This document shows positions 22,847 to 34,678 of a stretch of DNA of 64,000 bases, in pieces. Source of the stretch: Cryptomeria japonica (Eukaryota > Streptophyta > Pinopsida > Cupressales > Cupressaceae). The stretch's first letter is position 1, and each line of letters starts with the position of its first letter. The translations under genes were made by a program, and so were the position numbers. The notes below the pieces were generated by a model. It worked only from the letters and a program-made list of their open reading frames with translations, made no database searches and was not told the DNA's origin. Where the stretch lies: assembly GCF_030272615.1 (NCBI RefSeq), contig NC_081415.1, positions 600,179,644 to 600,243,643 on the forward strand, read 5' to 3'.

Positions 22847-24223
22847 ATGTCTACTTTAATTCCTTAAATTAAGCTAAATAGTTCCAATTATCATTCATGG
22901 AAAACACATATCTCATTTATTTTTCGTTTCAAACACCTTTTGGGTGTTGCTACTGATAAAACCTTAGAGCCCGCTTCAACCGCTCCTCAAGCGGACCAAA
23001 ATAGATGGAAGGCTCAAAATGAGGAAGCACTTGGTTTAATTGGTATTTCAATGGTTCCTGATTTGTATGTTCTAATTGGAAATTGTACAAAAGAGTATGA
23101 AGCTTGGGAAATTTTAAAAACAACTTATGATAGCTCAAATGAATCTCGAAAAATTCAGCTTCAAGATCAACTTGAAGATCTCAGGTATACGGATTTTAAA
23201 ACCATGGATGAATTCTTATTAAAATTTGATTCTATTAATAGTCAATTAATTGGTTTAGGAGTTACTCTACCTGATTTACATTTAATTCATCTTATTCTTA
23301 AAAAATGTCTTCCTCGTCAATTTCAACAATTTATTACGAATATTCATGCTCAACTTGCTATTCCTAGTTTAGCTACTCAATTAACTTATGATATTTTTCA
23401 TAATTTATTACATCAAGAGGAAGCTAAATCAATTCAATTTGGTACTCTTAAAAGTAGTGAACATGCTTTTATGTCTAAAAACCAAAATCATAACAATAAT
23501 TTTAGATCCAATAATAATCATAATCATAATAATAATCACAAATCTTCTAATTATCAATCTCATTCTAAATCCTATCATAACAATTCTCATAATAATAATC
23601 ATAATAATACATACAATAATCAAAGGAATAATTCTCAAACAAGACCCCATTGCACATATTGTGGGAAAGATGGACATATTACTAATAATTGTTTTAAGAA
23701 GCAAAATGGTAAAAAGCCCATGAACCAAAATAATCAAAATAATCAACAACATAAACCTCATTATAAGAAAGGTAATAATAATGGTAATTCATCTCATCAT
23801 CCATTTACATGTACCTATAATGTTTCTCAACCACTTGAATGGATTATTGATTCTAGTGCATCTCAGCATGTTACTTCTCATAAAGAATGTTTTGAATCTT
23901 TGTATCCTGATACTTCTAATATTCCTGTTCAATTAGCTAATAATCATAGTTGCAAAGTTGAAGCTATTGGTGATGTGAATGTTCCTAATGGGAAATTACA
24001 TGATGTTCTTTATGTTCCTGAATTAAAATCAAATTTGATTTCAGTTCCTAAACTTTGTCAAGATTATAAGATTAAATTTTATCGGGGCATGTGTTATATC
24101 ATTGATCCAAAAACTAATCATGTTATTGCTACTGCTAAAATGGATAGTGATAACTTATTCAAGTTCTATGAATTTGCTCCTACAAAGTATTCTTTTCTTA
24201 CTACTATTGATTTTACTATATGA
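22847..24223 (+). pseudogene. D GAG and protease
   Basis: The likely start is the ATG at 22847 (MSTLIP), giving the usual copia GAG opening with LNSSNYHSWK, but codon 7 is a TAA. From 22868 the frame is open to 24223. It shows a UBN2-type capsid region (YEAWEILKTTYD, LEDLRYTDFKTMDEF), an Asn/His-rich linker, one CCHC knuckle (CTYCGKDGHITNNC), then the aspartic protease motif as IIDSSASQHVT, where family members usually have DSGAS. A TGA at 24221, in place of the Trp of the pre-integrase WH motif, ends the frame. Confidence 0.9.
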
Positions 24224-25449
24224 CATGAAATACTTGGCCATTTCAATTCTAATTATATTTCATTGATGCAAAAAGCAAATATGGTTGATGGATTGCCTAG
24301 TATTGTTCCTTCTCAAATTGTTTGCAATGGTTGCATGAGTGGTAAGATGCATAGGGAACCTTTTCCTCATGGTCAATCTTGGAGGGCATATACTAAATTG
24401 CATCTAGTTCATAGTGATCTCTTGGGTCCCATGGAGAGTCCCTCCATCCAAGGTTCAAGGTATACTCTTACCTTTGTTGATGATTTTTCAAGGAGCATGG
24501 ATATATTTCCTTCATAGTAAGGATCAAGTGCTTGATGTCTTTACTGAATTTCATATGTTTGTAGAAAGGCAATCTACTTCTAAAATTAAGATTCTTCATT
24601 CTGACAATGGAAGAGAATATCTCCATAATTTATTTAATTCTTATTTGAAATATTTTGGAATTAAACATGAGCTTACCATTCCTTATACACCACAACAAAA
24701 TGGTGTGGTGGAATGGAAGCTTAGGACAATTATTGAAATGGCTAGATGTTTATTGCATGCAAAAAATATGGATTACAAGTTTTGGGCTGAAGCTATGGCT
24801 TGTGCAACTTATTGAAGAAGCTTGGTCTGGTAGAAAGCCCAATTTGCAGAATTTAAGAATTTTTGGTTCCATAGCTTATGTTCACAAACCTAAGGAGAAA
24901 AGAAAAAAATTAGATGCAAAATCTTCTCCTTTTATTTTTGTTGGTTATGATGAAAATACTAAACGTTATAGAGTTTAAAATCCTATTACTAACAAGGTAA
25001 AAGTTGCAAGAGATGTTTGTATTGCAGAAAAAAGAATTCATGATTTTTCTAAAGTGGAGGATGATGAACTTGCTCAAAGCAAATTTGTGCTTGTGGAGGA
25101 CCAACCTCCTTCTCCTAACCCTACTCCTAATGCATCTCTTTCTATTCCTTCTAGTGATAGTGATTATGATAATAATAACTCTACTCCTCATGACTCTTCT
25201 TCTAGTGATGAATCCATTACTTCTAAAAGAAGACCTAAATGGTTTAAATCTTTAATTCAAGATAGTGATGAATACTTAGCTAGAATGGATAGACTTCAAG
25301 ATGGAAGAGTTAATTATTGTAATTATGCTTCAATGACTACTATTATAAATTCCAATAATCCTAAAACATTTGATCAAGCTAAAAATCAACCACATTGGCA
25401 AAAAGCAATGAAGGAAGAATATGATACTTTAATTTCTAACCAAACTTGA
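24224..25449 (+). pseudogene. D integrase (frameshifted)
   Basis: The pre-integrase part has HEILGH and CNGCMSGKMH. The catalytic core has HSDLLGPM (first Asp), SDNGREY (second Asp) and TPQQNGVVEWK (Glu), so all three acidic residues remain. A frameshift lies at about 24500 and a deletion with a second shift at about 24812. The C-terminal part (AYVHKPKEKRKKLD, FVGYDENTKRYRV) ends in a stop near 24978. The linker to RT is open from 25054 to a TGA at 25447. Confidence 0.9.
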
Positions 25450-25461
25450 GATTTAGTTCCC

Positions 25462-26910
25462 TTGCCTCATGGTAAAAATATTGTTTCTTGCAAGTGGCTT
25501 TATAAAATTAAATTGAATGCTAATAATCAAGTTCGTAAATTTAAAGCTAGATTAGTTGCTAGAGGTTTTTCTCAAATTGAAGGTTTAGATTATACTGAGA
25601 CTTTTGCTCCTGTTACTAAAATGCCTACAATTAAACTTGTGATTTCTTTGGCTTCTAGAATGAATTGGCCTATTCACCAAATGGATGTTAAAAGTTCTTT
25701 TCTTAATGGTGATTTACATGAGGAAATTTATATGTCTCAACCTCCTAGTTTTATTAAAGAAGGTAATGCACACTTAGTTTGTAAATTAAAGAAATCAATT
25801 TATGGATTAAAGCAATCTCCTAGGGAGTGGTATTCAAAGATTAATGCATTCTTTCTTTCTCAAGGCTTTATTAGAATTAAAAATGATCCTAACTTGTATA
25901 TTAAACATAGTGAATATGGTATTATCATTATTATCTTGTATGTAGATGATTTGATTCTTACTTCAAGTTCCAATACTTTGATTTCTGATATTAAGTTTCA
26001 ACTTAATCAAACATTTCAAATGACTGATTTAGGTCTTTTAGATTATTTCTCAGGAATGCAAATTTGGCAAACCTCTAAAGGAAATTTCTTATCTCAAAGT
26101 AAATATGCTCAAGATCTCATAGATAAGTTTAAAATGAATGATGCTCACCATGTTTCAATTCCTAATGAATTAGGCACTAAGTTAATGCATGATATGCAAA
26201 CTCCTCTTGTTGATCCTACTTTGTATAGACAATTAGTTGGAAGTTTAAATTATTTAACTCTTACTAGGCCAGATATTGCTTATAGTGTTGGTTTGGTTTC
26301 AAGATTCATGTCTAAACCTCAACAAACACACTTTAAAGTTTCTAAGAGAATTTTAAGATATATTAAAGGAACTATTAATGTAGGTTTGTTTTATGATGCA
26401 AATTCTGATTTTACTTTAAAAGGTTTTACTGATTCTGATCTAGGTGGAGATCCCAATGATGGGAAATCTACTCGAGGTTATTGTTTTTTTGTTGGTTCAG
26501 GAGCAATTTCTTGGAATAGTAAAAAGCAACAATCTACCTCTCTTGGATCCACTAAAGTTGAGTACAAAGGATGCACTAATGCTTCCAAAGAAGCCTTGTG
26601 GCTTAGAAGACTAGTTGACGATTTGGGTCTACCTCAACACGAACCAACTCCATTGTATTGTGACAACCAAAGTGCCATGGCTAAAAATCCAGTTTTCCAT
26701 GCAAGGACAAAACACATTGCTCTCCAACACCACTTTATTAGAGAACAAATTGAAGACAAGAAAGTTTTACTCCTCTATTGCAAGGGGGAAGACCAAGTTG
26801 TAGATATTTTGACCAAGCCACTTTGTAAAGAAAAGTTCCAATTTCATTGTAAAAATCTTGGATTGCAACCCATTGAAGGGTTTGATGTAAACTCCCCAAG
26901 TAAAGCTTAA
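25462..26910 (+). CDS. D reverse transcriptase and RNase H
   Basis: An open frame of 482 codons, the undamaged C-terminal part of the copia polyprotein. RT motifs: KARLVARGFSQ, DYTETFAPVTK, HQMDVKSSFLNG, CKLKKSIYGLKQSP and the catalytic ILYVDDLILT. RNase H motifs: FTDSDLGGD, STRGYCFF, ALWLRRLV, LYCDNQSAM and KHIALQHHFIRE, ending with VDILTKPL. The Trp-Ala usual in TDADWAGD is replaced by Leu-Gly, which may affect RNase H. The reading is a polyprotein continuation, so the first Met is arbitrary; a single TGA at 25447 separates it from the upstream frame. Confidence 0.95.
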   Translation: MPHGKNIVSCKWLYKIKLNANNQVRKFKARLVARGFSQIEGLDYTETFAPVTKMPTIKLVISLASRMNWPIHQMDVKSSFLNGDLHEEIYMSQPPSFIKEGNAHLVCKLKKSIYGLKQSPREWYSKINAFFLSQGFIRIKNDPNLYIKHSEYGIIIIILYVDDLILTSSSNTLISDIKFQLNQTFQMTDLGLLDYFSGMQIWQTSKGNFLSQSKYAQDLIDKFKMNDAHHVSIPNELGTKLMHDMQTPLVDPTLYRQLVGSLNYLTLTRPDIAYSVGLVSRFMSKPQQTHFKVSKRILRYIKGTINVGLFYDANSDFTLKGFTDSDLGGDPNDGKSTRGYCFFVGSGAISWNSKKQQSTSLGSTKVEYKGCTNASKEALWLRRLVDDLGLPQHEPTPLYCDNQSAMAKNPVFHARTKHIALQHHFIREQIEDKKVLLLYCKGEDQVVDILTKPLCKEKFQFHCKNLGLQPIEGFDVNSPSKA

Positions 26911-26917
26911 GGGGGAG
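26909..26917 (+). other. Polypurine tract of D
   Basis: AAGGGGGAG directly precedes the 3' LTR. Confidence 0.9.
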
Positions 26918-27438
26918 TGTTAGAATATTTAATCTTTACTTGGCTTAAGTTTATTTGTATTTATTTTAGGATATTCCTTTGGAATTCCTACCTGTAATTT
27001 GTCCTCTAGTACATGTGTGAGGACAAGTCATTTCTTTTATTTTCCTTTATTAAGGAATATTAGATTTCCTCTATAAGAGGATGTGGACACATGGCACACA
27101 CATTTTATGAATGCTAGCATTCATAGATTTGGGAGTTACTTTGTAACTCCTCTCCTCATCTCTATTTAAGAGATGTCTCCTCTCTCATTTCTTCTCAATG
27201 ACAATATTGTAAAGAGCTTCTTTCTCCCTCTCTCTCTCTCTCTCATTTTAGACATTGCCTCATTCATAATAACACAAGGGGTTTTTCTTTTCTTTTCCCC
27301 TTTCAAAATTTCTTGTGCCTCCTTCTTCACATTTGGGTGTTTGCTCCAAGGTTTTTCCATTTCTCTTGGTAACATTTACTTCATCAATAAACTTACTTGG
27401 ATTTTGTTTTTCTTTCCTTGCTCTTGTATTTCCTTTCA
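26918..27438 (+). repeat. 3' LTR of D
   Basis: 521 bp from TGTTAGAATATTT to TTTCCTTTCA, followed by the GTTTC target copy. It contains a short (CT)n run at about 27228. Confidence 0.95.
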
Positions 27439-28485
27439 GTTTCACTATTGATTATCCTTCAAGAACTTTTCACCATTACATTAGGGAGATTAGGGGTAAT
27501 TCACTAGATCCAATCTCCACACAAAGATGATATATTGAATTCTGAATGAATTAAGAATTTTATGACGATCCCCTTATTCCATTTTGTTTAATTTGAAATG
27601 GGAATTGATTGAATTATGTAGTGCAAAAGTGACAAAGAATTGATTATAACTTCAGATCTGAATATGGGATGAAGTTGTGCACCTAGAATGGCAATAAAAT
27701 GTTGAGATGAAGTCACCCTGCAAATTTGATGAAACGTTGTTCGGACCATGGCAGGAATGTACATGGTCCTCCGAAAAATCCACAAAATGAAAATGGTTTT
27801 TCTACCTCTGCAAATGAAGCCTGAATCCAAAAGTACAGTTGTACACCTGCAACCTACACACAGAAAAGAGAGGGAAATGTATTGGGATTGGGGGTTTTTC
27901 TTTAGGTCAAACCCCAATTTTGGAATTAACCAAGTAATGAAAGAAAGTACTTGCAAGTAGATGTAAATGAAAGACTGAATTGTAAATCACCTCAAGGGAG
28001 GTTGTAGTAGCAATGTTGATAGAAATGTTTGTGTGGATTTGAATGTTGAAAGGGATCTCCTCTTCAATGATTGAATCCTTGACTTGAATGAAACACCTAG
28101 CCTTGAAGGGAGACTTGAGAATGCTCAATGCTGGAAAAGAATGCTTGAATGCTCTTGAATGCTTGATCGCTTATGCAACATGACCTTATCAAAAATTCAC
28201 CTTATCCCACTATCAAACTTATGCAAATGAGAGGACGAATGGCCCTTAAATACATGTTTGAAGGATTTGAATTTTGTCATGGACTGACATCAAGGAGATT
28301 TCCCTCTCACTGGACAACCCACAATGCTTGCACTAGAAAGGTCCTACCCCAAAATAGGGCAACAATAGGGGTGCCATGCCCCTATCCTACCCTTGTCTCC
28401 AAGGGAGAGTGTGGACAGAGTGATGCGGAGACAAAGGAAGAAGTAGTTTTCACAAGCGCAACACTCTCTAGTCTCTGATCAGGCT
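27439..28485 (-). repeat. Outer 3' LTR copy of C, second segment
   Basis: This continues the C LTR after D. It has the ATTAT empty site of B (27613-27617), the hairpin GGACCATG/CATGGTCC at 27743-27769 and a TATA-like TATTTAAGG on the minus strand at 28244-28252. An internal deletion of roughly 150 bp removes the LTR start and polypurine tract, so the LTR joins the 3' untranslated sequence directly at 28485. Confidence 0.85.
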
Positions 28486-29234
28486 AAAGATTGAAAGACT
28501 TTTACCACGTCAAGGAGGCAAGATGCACCAAGCCCCCAATGGAATTGGATCTTACGACTTCGATTGACAAAGTAAAAGGAAAGATCAAGAAGAGGAAAAC
28601 CATGACTACAAGTAGCAAAGTTCCCTTCACTATAAGTCATGAAAACATGGATACAAAAGATTACAAACCAAAGCAAAGTTCACTAAGTAATTCTAAGTAT
28701 CACAAGAAGGAAAGAATGAGCAGAGTATATTCCCCCATGTTAAAGCGATCGCATGCACCTTATCGGGAGAGATTTCTTTAAGGTAGGATACACCCAAGAA
28801 AAAGAGAAGAGAGGGAGAATGTTATCGCAAGGATTTAGCCCCCAATCGAGGAATAAACCCAAGGATAATAAACTACCTTAGAAGAAGGGGAAGAGAGGAT
28901 GTCTTTTGAGTCAACATGAAAAGACCAAGAAAAGATCTCAATGCTTTGCATTGTCCCCAAGTAGACATTAAGGGAACAATAGAAGAACGGGGATACATAT
29001 AGAATAATGGTCACAAAAGAGAATGAAAAGAGAGAGAAAGATCTAAAGTGCTAGTATTGCTAATCTAGCACAACACCCGCCTCCCGATATTGCTGATCAC
29101 TATTTCGAGAAGGCAAGCAATGCGCTAGAGGAGCGTTATCGAGCACAACAAATGGAGCTATCACAAGATCCAAACAAGGACTATGCTCATATTGTGAGTC
29201 ACTTTGTTCGAGTCTAGGAGCTAGGATTAAAGCT
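28486..29234 (-). repeat. Duplicated 3' end of C (outer copy)
   Basis: Homologous to 30434-31279. It contains the end of the C coding region (minus strand, APRLEQSDSQ near 29210) and 3' untranslated sequence. At 29234 it joins the LTR of the inner unit after GGATTAAA. Confidence 0.85.
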
Positions 29235-30367
29235 AACCCTTTCCCTCAAAGAGAGATGAGAGTTTCACTATTGATTATCCTTCAAGCACTTTTCACCGTT
29301 ACATTAAAGAGATAAGGGGTAATTCACTAGATCCAATCTCCACACAAAGATGATACATTGGATTTTGAATGAATTAAGGATGTTATAATGATCCCCTTAT
29401 TCCCTTTTGTTTCATTTGAAATGGGAATTGATTTAATTATGTAGTGCAAAAGTGACAAAGAATCGATTATAACTTGAGATCAGAATATGGGATGAATTTG
29501 TGCACCTAGATTTGGTAGTAAAATGTCGAGACAAAGTCACCCTGCAAATTTGACAAAAAGTTGTTCGAACCGTGGCAGAAATGTACACGGTCCTCTGAAA
29601 AATCTACAAAACAAAAAGGGTTTTTCCACCTCTGCAAATGAAGCCCGAATCTGAAAGTACAGTTGTGTACCTACAACCTACACACAGAAAAAGGAGGGAA
29701 ATGTGTTGGGATTGGGGGTTTGCCTTAAGGTCAAACCCTAGTTTCGGATTTAACCAAGTAATGAAAGATTGAATTGTAAATCACCTCAAGGGAGGTTGTA
29801 CTAGCAATATTGATAGAAATGTTTGTGTGGATTTATATGTTAAAATCAATCTCCTCTTCAATGGTTGAATCCTTTACTTGAATGCAACACCTAGCCTTGA
29901 AGGGAGACTTGAAAATGCTCAATGCTGGAAAAGAATGCTTGATCGCTTATGCAACATGACCTTATAAAAAATCCACCTTATCCCACTTATCCAAATTATG
30001 CAAATGAGAGGATGACTGCCTGTTAAATACATGTTTGAAGGATTTGAATTTTGTCACGGGCCGACATCGAGGAGATTTCCTACTCACTACACAACCCACA
30101 ATGCTAACACTAGAAATGTCTTGTCCCAAAATAGGGCAGGGATAGGGGCACCATGCCCCTATCCTGGGAGGACAAGAGCGCCATGCCACTATCCTACCCC
30201 TATCTCCAGGAAAAGTGTAGACAGAGTGATGCGAAGGAGAAGGAAGAAGTAGTTTTCACAAGTCGAGCACTCTCTGGTCTTTGATTGGGCTAGAGGATTT
30301 GAGTTTGCATGCGTGAGGAACCTAATATAGTCATAAATTGCTAGGGTCACAATTTTATGACATTACA
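29235..30367 (-). repeat. Inner 3' LTR of C (lacks its first tens of bases)
   Basis: It is homologous to the split 5' LTR. The low-coordinate end is missing because the duplication junction falls inside the LTR. The high end is TTATGACATTACA followed by the polypurine tract, which marks the authentic 3' LTR start on the minus strand. It contains a GGATAGGGGCA/TGCCCCTATCC hairpin at 30140-30164. Confidence 0.85.
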
Positions 30368-30382
30368 TTTAGCCCCCACTTT
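30368..30382 (-). other. Polypurine tract of C
   Basis: AAAGTGGGGGCTAAA on the minus strand, identical to the tract of B at 42659-42673. Confidence 0.9.
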
Positions 30383-31109
30383 AGCGGGAGTATGAGCGTA
30401 TGCCGATACTATCGGTAAAGTACAAGGAAACAAGATTGAAAGACTATTACCACATCAAGGAAGAAAGATGTGCCAAGCCCCCAGTGGACTTAGGATCTTA
30501 AGACTTAGATTGACAAAGTAAAAGGGAAGATCAAGAAGGGGAGAACCATGACTGCAAGTAGAAATGTTCCCTTCACTATGAGTCATAAAAACAAGGATAC
30601 AAAAGATTACAAAGCAAAGAAAAGTTCCCTAAGTAATTTTAAGTATCACAAGAAGGAAAGAATGAGAAGAGCGTATGCCTCCATGCTAAAGCAATCACAG
30701 ACACCTTATTGGTAGCGATTGCTTTAAGGTAGGATACACCCAAGAGAGAGAAGGAGGGAGCACATTATCTCAAGGATTTATCCCCCAATCAAGGTATAAA
30801 CCCAAGGATAATGAACACAAAACATGAGGTAATGTCACTTTCCTTGGGGTCAATATGTTGTATAACTCATGTATATCATGTATATATGTCCATATAATAA
30901 TCTTCATTCTCCAAAGAAGGACACTACCTTAGAAGAAAGGGAAGAGAGGATGTCTTTTGAGTCAACATGAAAGAGACCAAGAAAAGATCTCAATGCTTTG
31001 CATCGTCACCAAGTAGACATTAAGGGAACAATAGAAGAATGGGGATACATATAGAAGAATGGTCACAAAAGAGAAAGAAAAGAGAGAAAGATCTACAGTG
31101 CTAGTATCG
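30383..31109 (-). other. 3' untranslated region of C
   Basis: Non-coding, homologous to 41811-42658 of B. It contains an inverted repeat TAAAGCAATC (30687-30696) / GATTGCTTTA (30717-30726). Confidence 0.75.
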
Positions 31110-33040
31110 CTAATCTAGCATGACATCTGCCTCCCGATCTTGCTGATCACTATTTTGGGAAGGTGAGAAACATGCCAAAGGAGTGATATCGAGCACAGCA
31201 GATGGAGCTATCACAAGATCCAAACAAGGACTATGCTCATGTTGTGAGTCACTTTGTTCAAGTCTAGGAGCTAGGATTAAATTTTGTGAAAACTCATCCA
31301 ATAAATGTTTATCCATGTCAATATATTCATGCTCACTATTAGAAGCATTAGGAGTTGTATTACCATTATGAATAACATTTTGACTCATTTCTACATCAAA
31401 CTTTATCGCAAGAGGAGAAAGAACATGAATAGGAGTAAAACCATCACATATTTAATGCAACTTATGATTTGGAGATGTTGGTTGAACATCTTGCTTAGGA
31501 GAAATGGGAATCATGTCAACTATTGGAATCTGAAGAGATTGATTGGAGATGTTGGTTGAACATCTTGCTTAGGAGAAATGGGAATCATGTCAACTATTGG
31601 AATCTGAAGAGATTGATTATTTTGAGGGATATCTTCATGAGCTCAAACATGGTGTCTTCATCAGCGTTCTCTTACATAATGATTTCATTGAGTCTTAGTG
31701 GAAGGCTAAGAAGGAGGAGGAACACTTGAAAAAGTAGGAACGTTTCTCTCCTTGATAGTGGAAGGTTTAGGTTGAGGTCTTTTTAGTTGAACAATAGGAT
31801 AAGAAGGTCTCTTCTCTCGATAAGAGGAAGGAAGTGGAACTACACCATAGAAAGGAGGAATATTAGGTATAGGGAGGAGATCAAGTTCATCATGAGGAGG
31901 AGGTATAGTTCTAACCTTAGGAATAAAATTGTGTTTCTCCTTAAGAGAAAGTAAAGTCACATCCATAGGAGTAGGTGGACAATTTTTCTTAGGAGGGAGA
32001 TTAGTTCTATCTAAGAGGGGAAGAACCTCATCTTGAAGAATAATAGGCATGTCTAGTGTTGGTGATCTAGGTTGACTTAACAATAAGATCATATCATTCT
32101 TCCATTTTTGATAGGATTGAAAAAGAGAATCGCTCCATGATGGAAGAGATTGAATTTGTTTAGGCCAAAAGAGATCAATAGGAACACCAGGGCTTCTTTT
32201 GGATGGATGAAATAGGCTATGGTTCACAGTTATGATTTCTCCATTGTGAGGAAATTTTAGACACTTGTGGATTGGAGAAGAAATAACCTTCATGGAAGAT
32301 AGCCAAGGATAGCCCAACTTCACATGGAATTTCTCAAAGGTAGGTATGATAAAAAAGTCAACATCCATGGATTTAGTATTAACTTCAACAAGAAGGGTGA
32401 TAGAACCAATGGTAGGACAAGAGAAGCCATAAAATAACTTCACAACTACATTAGAAGCATTATATAATGGTTTATGCAATCGTAAAGTGAAAAGATGCTC
32501 TTCAGTTATGATATTAACCATACAAGAGGGATCAATCAAGGCACCACGACAAGGGATATCCTTAACCTTTGCACTTATGTATAAAGGGCCATCGGGTTCT
32601 CTAATGGTCTCACTAGGATCAAATGTAATACAGGGATCCTTAGGTGAATCTTGTGTTTCTACCTTGTTAACCAAGTTTGGAGCCATACAGATGAGTGTTT
32701 CAAAAGAGAGAGAACTAGGCACAATCTCAATAACATTAGACGTATGAGATGGCAAGGGATCAGTAAAAATCTTAAGATTTTGATTAGGAGGAGCAACTAA
32801 TTTATTCCCTTTATCATTCACACCAGCCATAAATATAGTTTTATTATCAATCAATTCGTGAACCTTATGTTTCAATGCAAAACATTTCTCAGTATCATGA
32901 CCAGGTTGACAATGAAATTGGCAAAAGGAATTGTTATCATAATGAGGAGATGCAAGTTTGGAAGGATCAACTTGTTTTATTGGAGGAAGTTTGATCAAAT
33001 TTCTATGCAATAACTGAGATAATACTATGCAAAGATTCAT
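31110..33040 (-). pseudogene. C protease-like domain and proline-rich tail
   Basis: A 444-codon frame (33040-31706) holds a CCHC-like CQFHCQPGHDTEKC, the stretch SETIREPDGPLYI, then a retropepsin-like fold with CRGALIDPSCMVNII where D-x-G-[AS] is expected, and KLGYPWLSSMK. A Pro-rich segment with repeated PP follows. After stops, the terminal acidic part resumes at 31388-31110 (EYIDMDKHL, EHSPCLDLVIAP). A perfect 74-bp tandem duplication lies at 31471-31618. The domain order matches B. No RT follows before the LTR. Confidence 0.85.
31471..31618 (-). repeat. 74-bp perfect tandem duplication in C
   Basis: 31471-31544 and 31545-31618 are identical. The length is not a multiple of three, so it adds a frameshift. 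It looks recent. Confidence 0.95.
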
Positions 33041-33065
33041 TCAAAGGATTAAACTATCTTTCTCT

Positions 33066-34678
33066 TTAGAAAAATTTAGAAATAGGAGGCACACCTGTTG
33101 CAACATTCACATGGTTGTTGTTGATTGGATCATTGAACTTGATGAAGCTTTTTGTTGGTTTGGACTTCGTAAATGGTTGTTGAACACTCTCCCCCTTATC
33201 ACTCAGAGCCATAGGAGTGGATTGCTCCATTTGACTCACAACCAACTGATAATTGTGGAGTGTTGCACACAACCGTGGAAAGGAAGTAAACTCAGACAAA
33301 AGAAGTTTTTCCCTTATATCTTTTTGTAAATTAGAAATGAAAATTCTTTGAATATCATTATCAGGCACATGAAAAGAAATTTCAGAACATAAATGCTTAT
33401 ATCTACCGATGAAATCAGATACTTTTTCTTTAACACCTTGTTTACAATGCATTAAATCAGTCAAAGTGATTTTAGGACCAATGTTGTTTTGAAATTGTTG
33501 GATAAAAGAATTTTCCAATTGTTGAAAGGAAGTGATACAATAAGAAGGCAAAGAGAAATACCATTGTAAGGCCTTATCTCTTAATGTTCTTGTAAACAAT
33601 TTTGCAAGCAATCGTTGAGCATAAGCAAAATCAGTACACAAGGTTTGAAATGTTTTGACATGCATAAGAGGATCACCTTTTCCATTATAGAGTTCCAATT
33701 GAGGGATCTATACATGTTTAGGTGGCACGGCTTTAAAAATATCAAAAGAAAGTGGGCTCACAACATCAAAGGTGGGCACACTAAACTTGGACTGACTAAT
33801 GGAAGCAATTTGTTGTTTTAAGGAAGACACAGTTTGGGCAAGATTGTTAATTGTCGTTTCGGTGGAAGAATTGATTTTATACATAGGTGATTGAGAAGGT
33901 GGTTTGATGTTGTTGAAAGAAGGCATGGACTAAGAATAAGGCGGTGGGACACTAAGATAAGTAGGCATTGGTGATGATTGGGTAGAAAATGGGACACTTA
34001 AAGGAGGAATAAAGTTGTTGAAGGAATTACCCCTTGTGTCACACTGATTGATTGAGGAATAGTAGGAACACTTATGGAAGACATAGGTAATGATGGAGGA
34101 TTAAATGAAGAAGAGGAATTTCTATCATGACCTATGGTTGTAGGAATGGCATTTTTAGTTGAAGTAGACATGATATTAGATCTGAAAGTAGGAATACTAG
34201 TCATACAATTGGTCAAAGGAATAGAGGAATTGACTTGTGTTGAAGGTTGTGAGTACCCTAGGTTTTCGGCATAACTCTTGATATGCATGACATTAGAATG
34301 AAAAAAATGTGCATTGCCACACAATATATCAATTCCATTCTTATCACTTTGAAGCATGCACTTAAGGCCTTCAATTAATGGAAGAGCTTCACTATTAGGG
34401 TATTATTGTGACATCCATTGTTGAAATCTGTCAAATTGATTGTCCAATGTGGAAAGTTGTTCTAAAGAAACCTTAGTTAAAGCCTCTTCTTCATCATGAG
34501 ATCCATCAATGGGGTAAATAGACACATGATTAGGATAGGAAGAAATAGCATGATCCTCATTAAAGAAGTCACCCAAATTAGGCTTCATCTCCTCAATAAT
34601 TAAACATTGGGAAGCCTTAATTCTAATGCTTCATCTAACGGGGATAGGATGGGAAGGACTAATAGTGGTAAACCTCAT
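33066..34678 (-). pseudogene. C GAG
   Basis: The GAG starts at an ATG near 34678 (MRFTTISPSHPIPV), matching the B start. Blocks seen: NPxx-type low-complexity N-terminus, NNLAQTVSSLKQQIASISQS (33850), then the retrotransposon GAG domain at 33698-33100 with LELYNGKGDPLMHVKTFQT, ALQWYFSLPSY, LMHCKQGVKEKVSDFIGRYK and RIFISNLQKDIREKLL. Several stops and shifts break it. It is related to PF03732-type GAGs by pattern. Confidence 0.85.

Larger units (their letters stand above)
20633..27438 (+). mobile_element. Ty1/copia retrotransposon D
   Basis: D is a structurally complete 6.8-kb copia element. LTRs are 20633-21148 and 26918-27438, the primer-binding site TGGTATCAGAGCC is at 21149, and GAG, protease, integrase, RT and RNase H follow in copia order, then a polypurine tract at 26909-26917. 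The perfect 5-bp duplication GTTTC (20628-20632 and 27439-27443) flanks it. The pol frame has stops and frameshifts in the integrase part, so this copy is probably not autonomous. It sits in the outer 3' LTR of C; intact relatives at 29270 and 35810 show the empty site. Confidence 0.95.

Noticed and set aside
23388-23761. Ile-rich frames on both strands overlapping D GAG
   Set aside because: They are out-of-frame readings of the AAT/CAT-rich Asn/His linker of GAG.
28173-28478. Short plus-strand frames within the C LTR copies (also at 30031)
   Set aside because: They occur in LTR sequence on the strand opposite to the element, differ between copies and show no domain.
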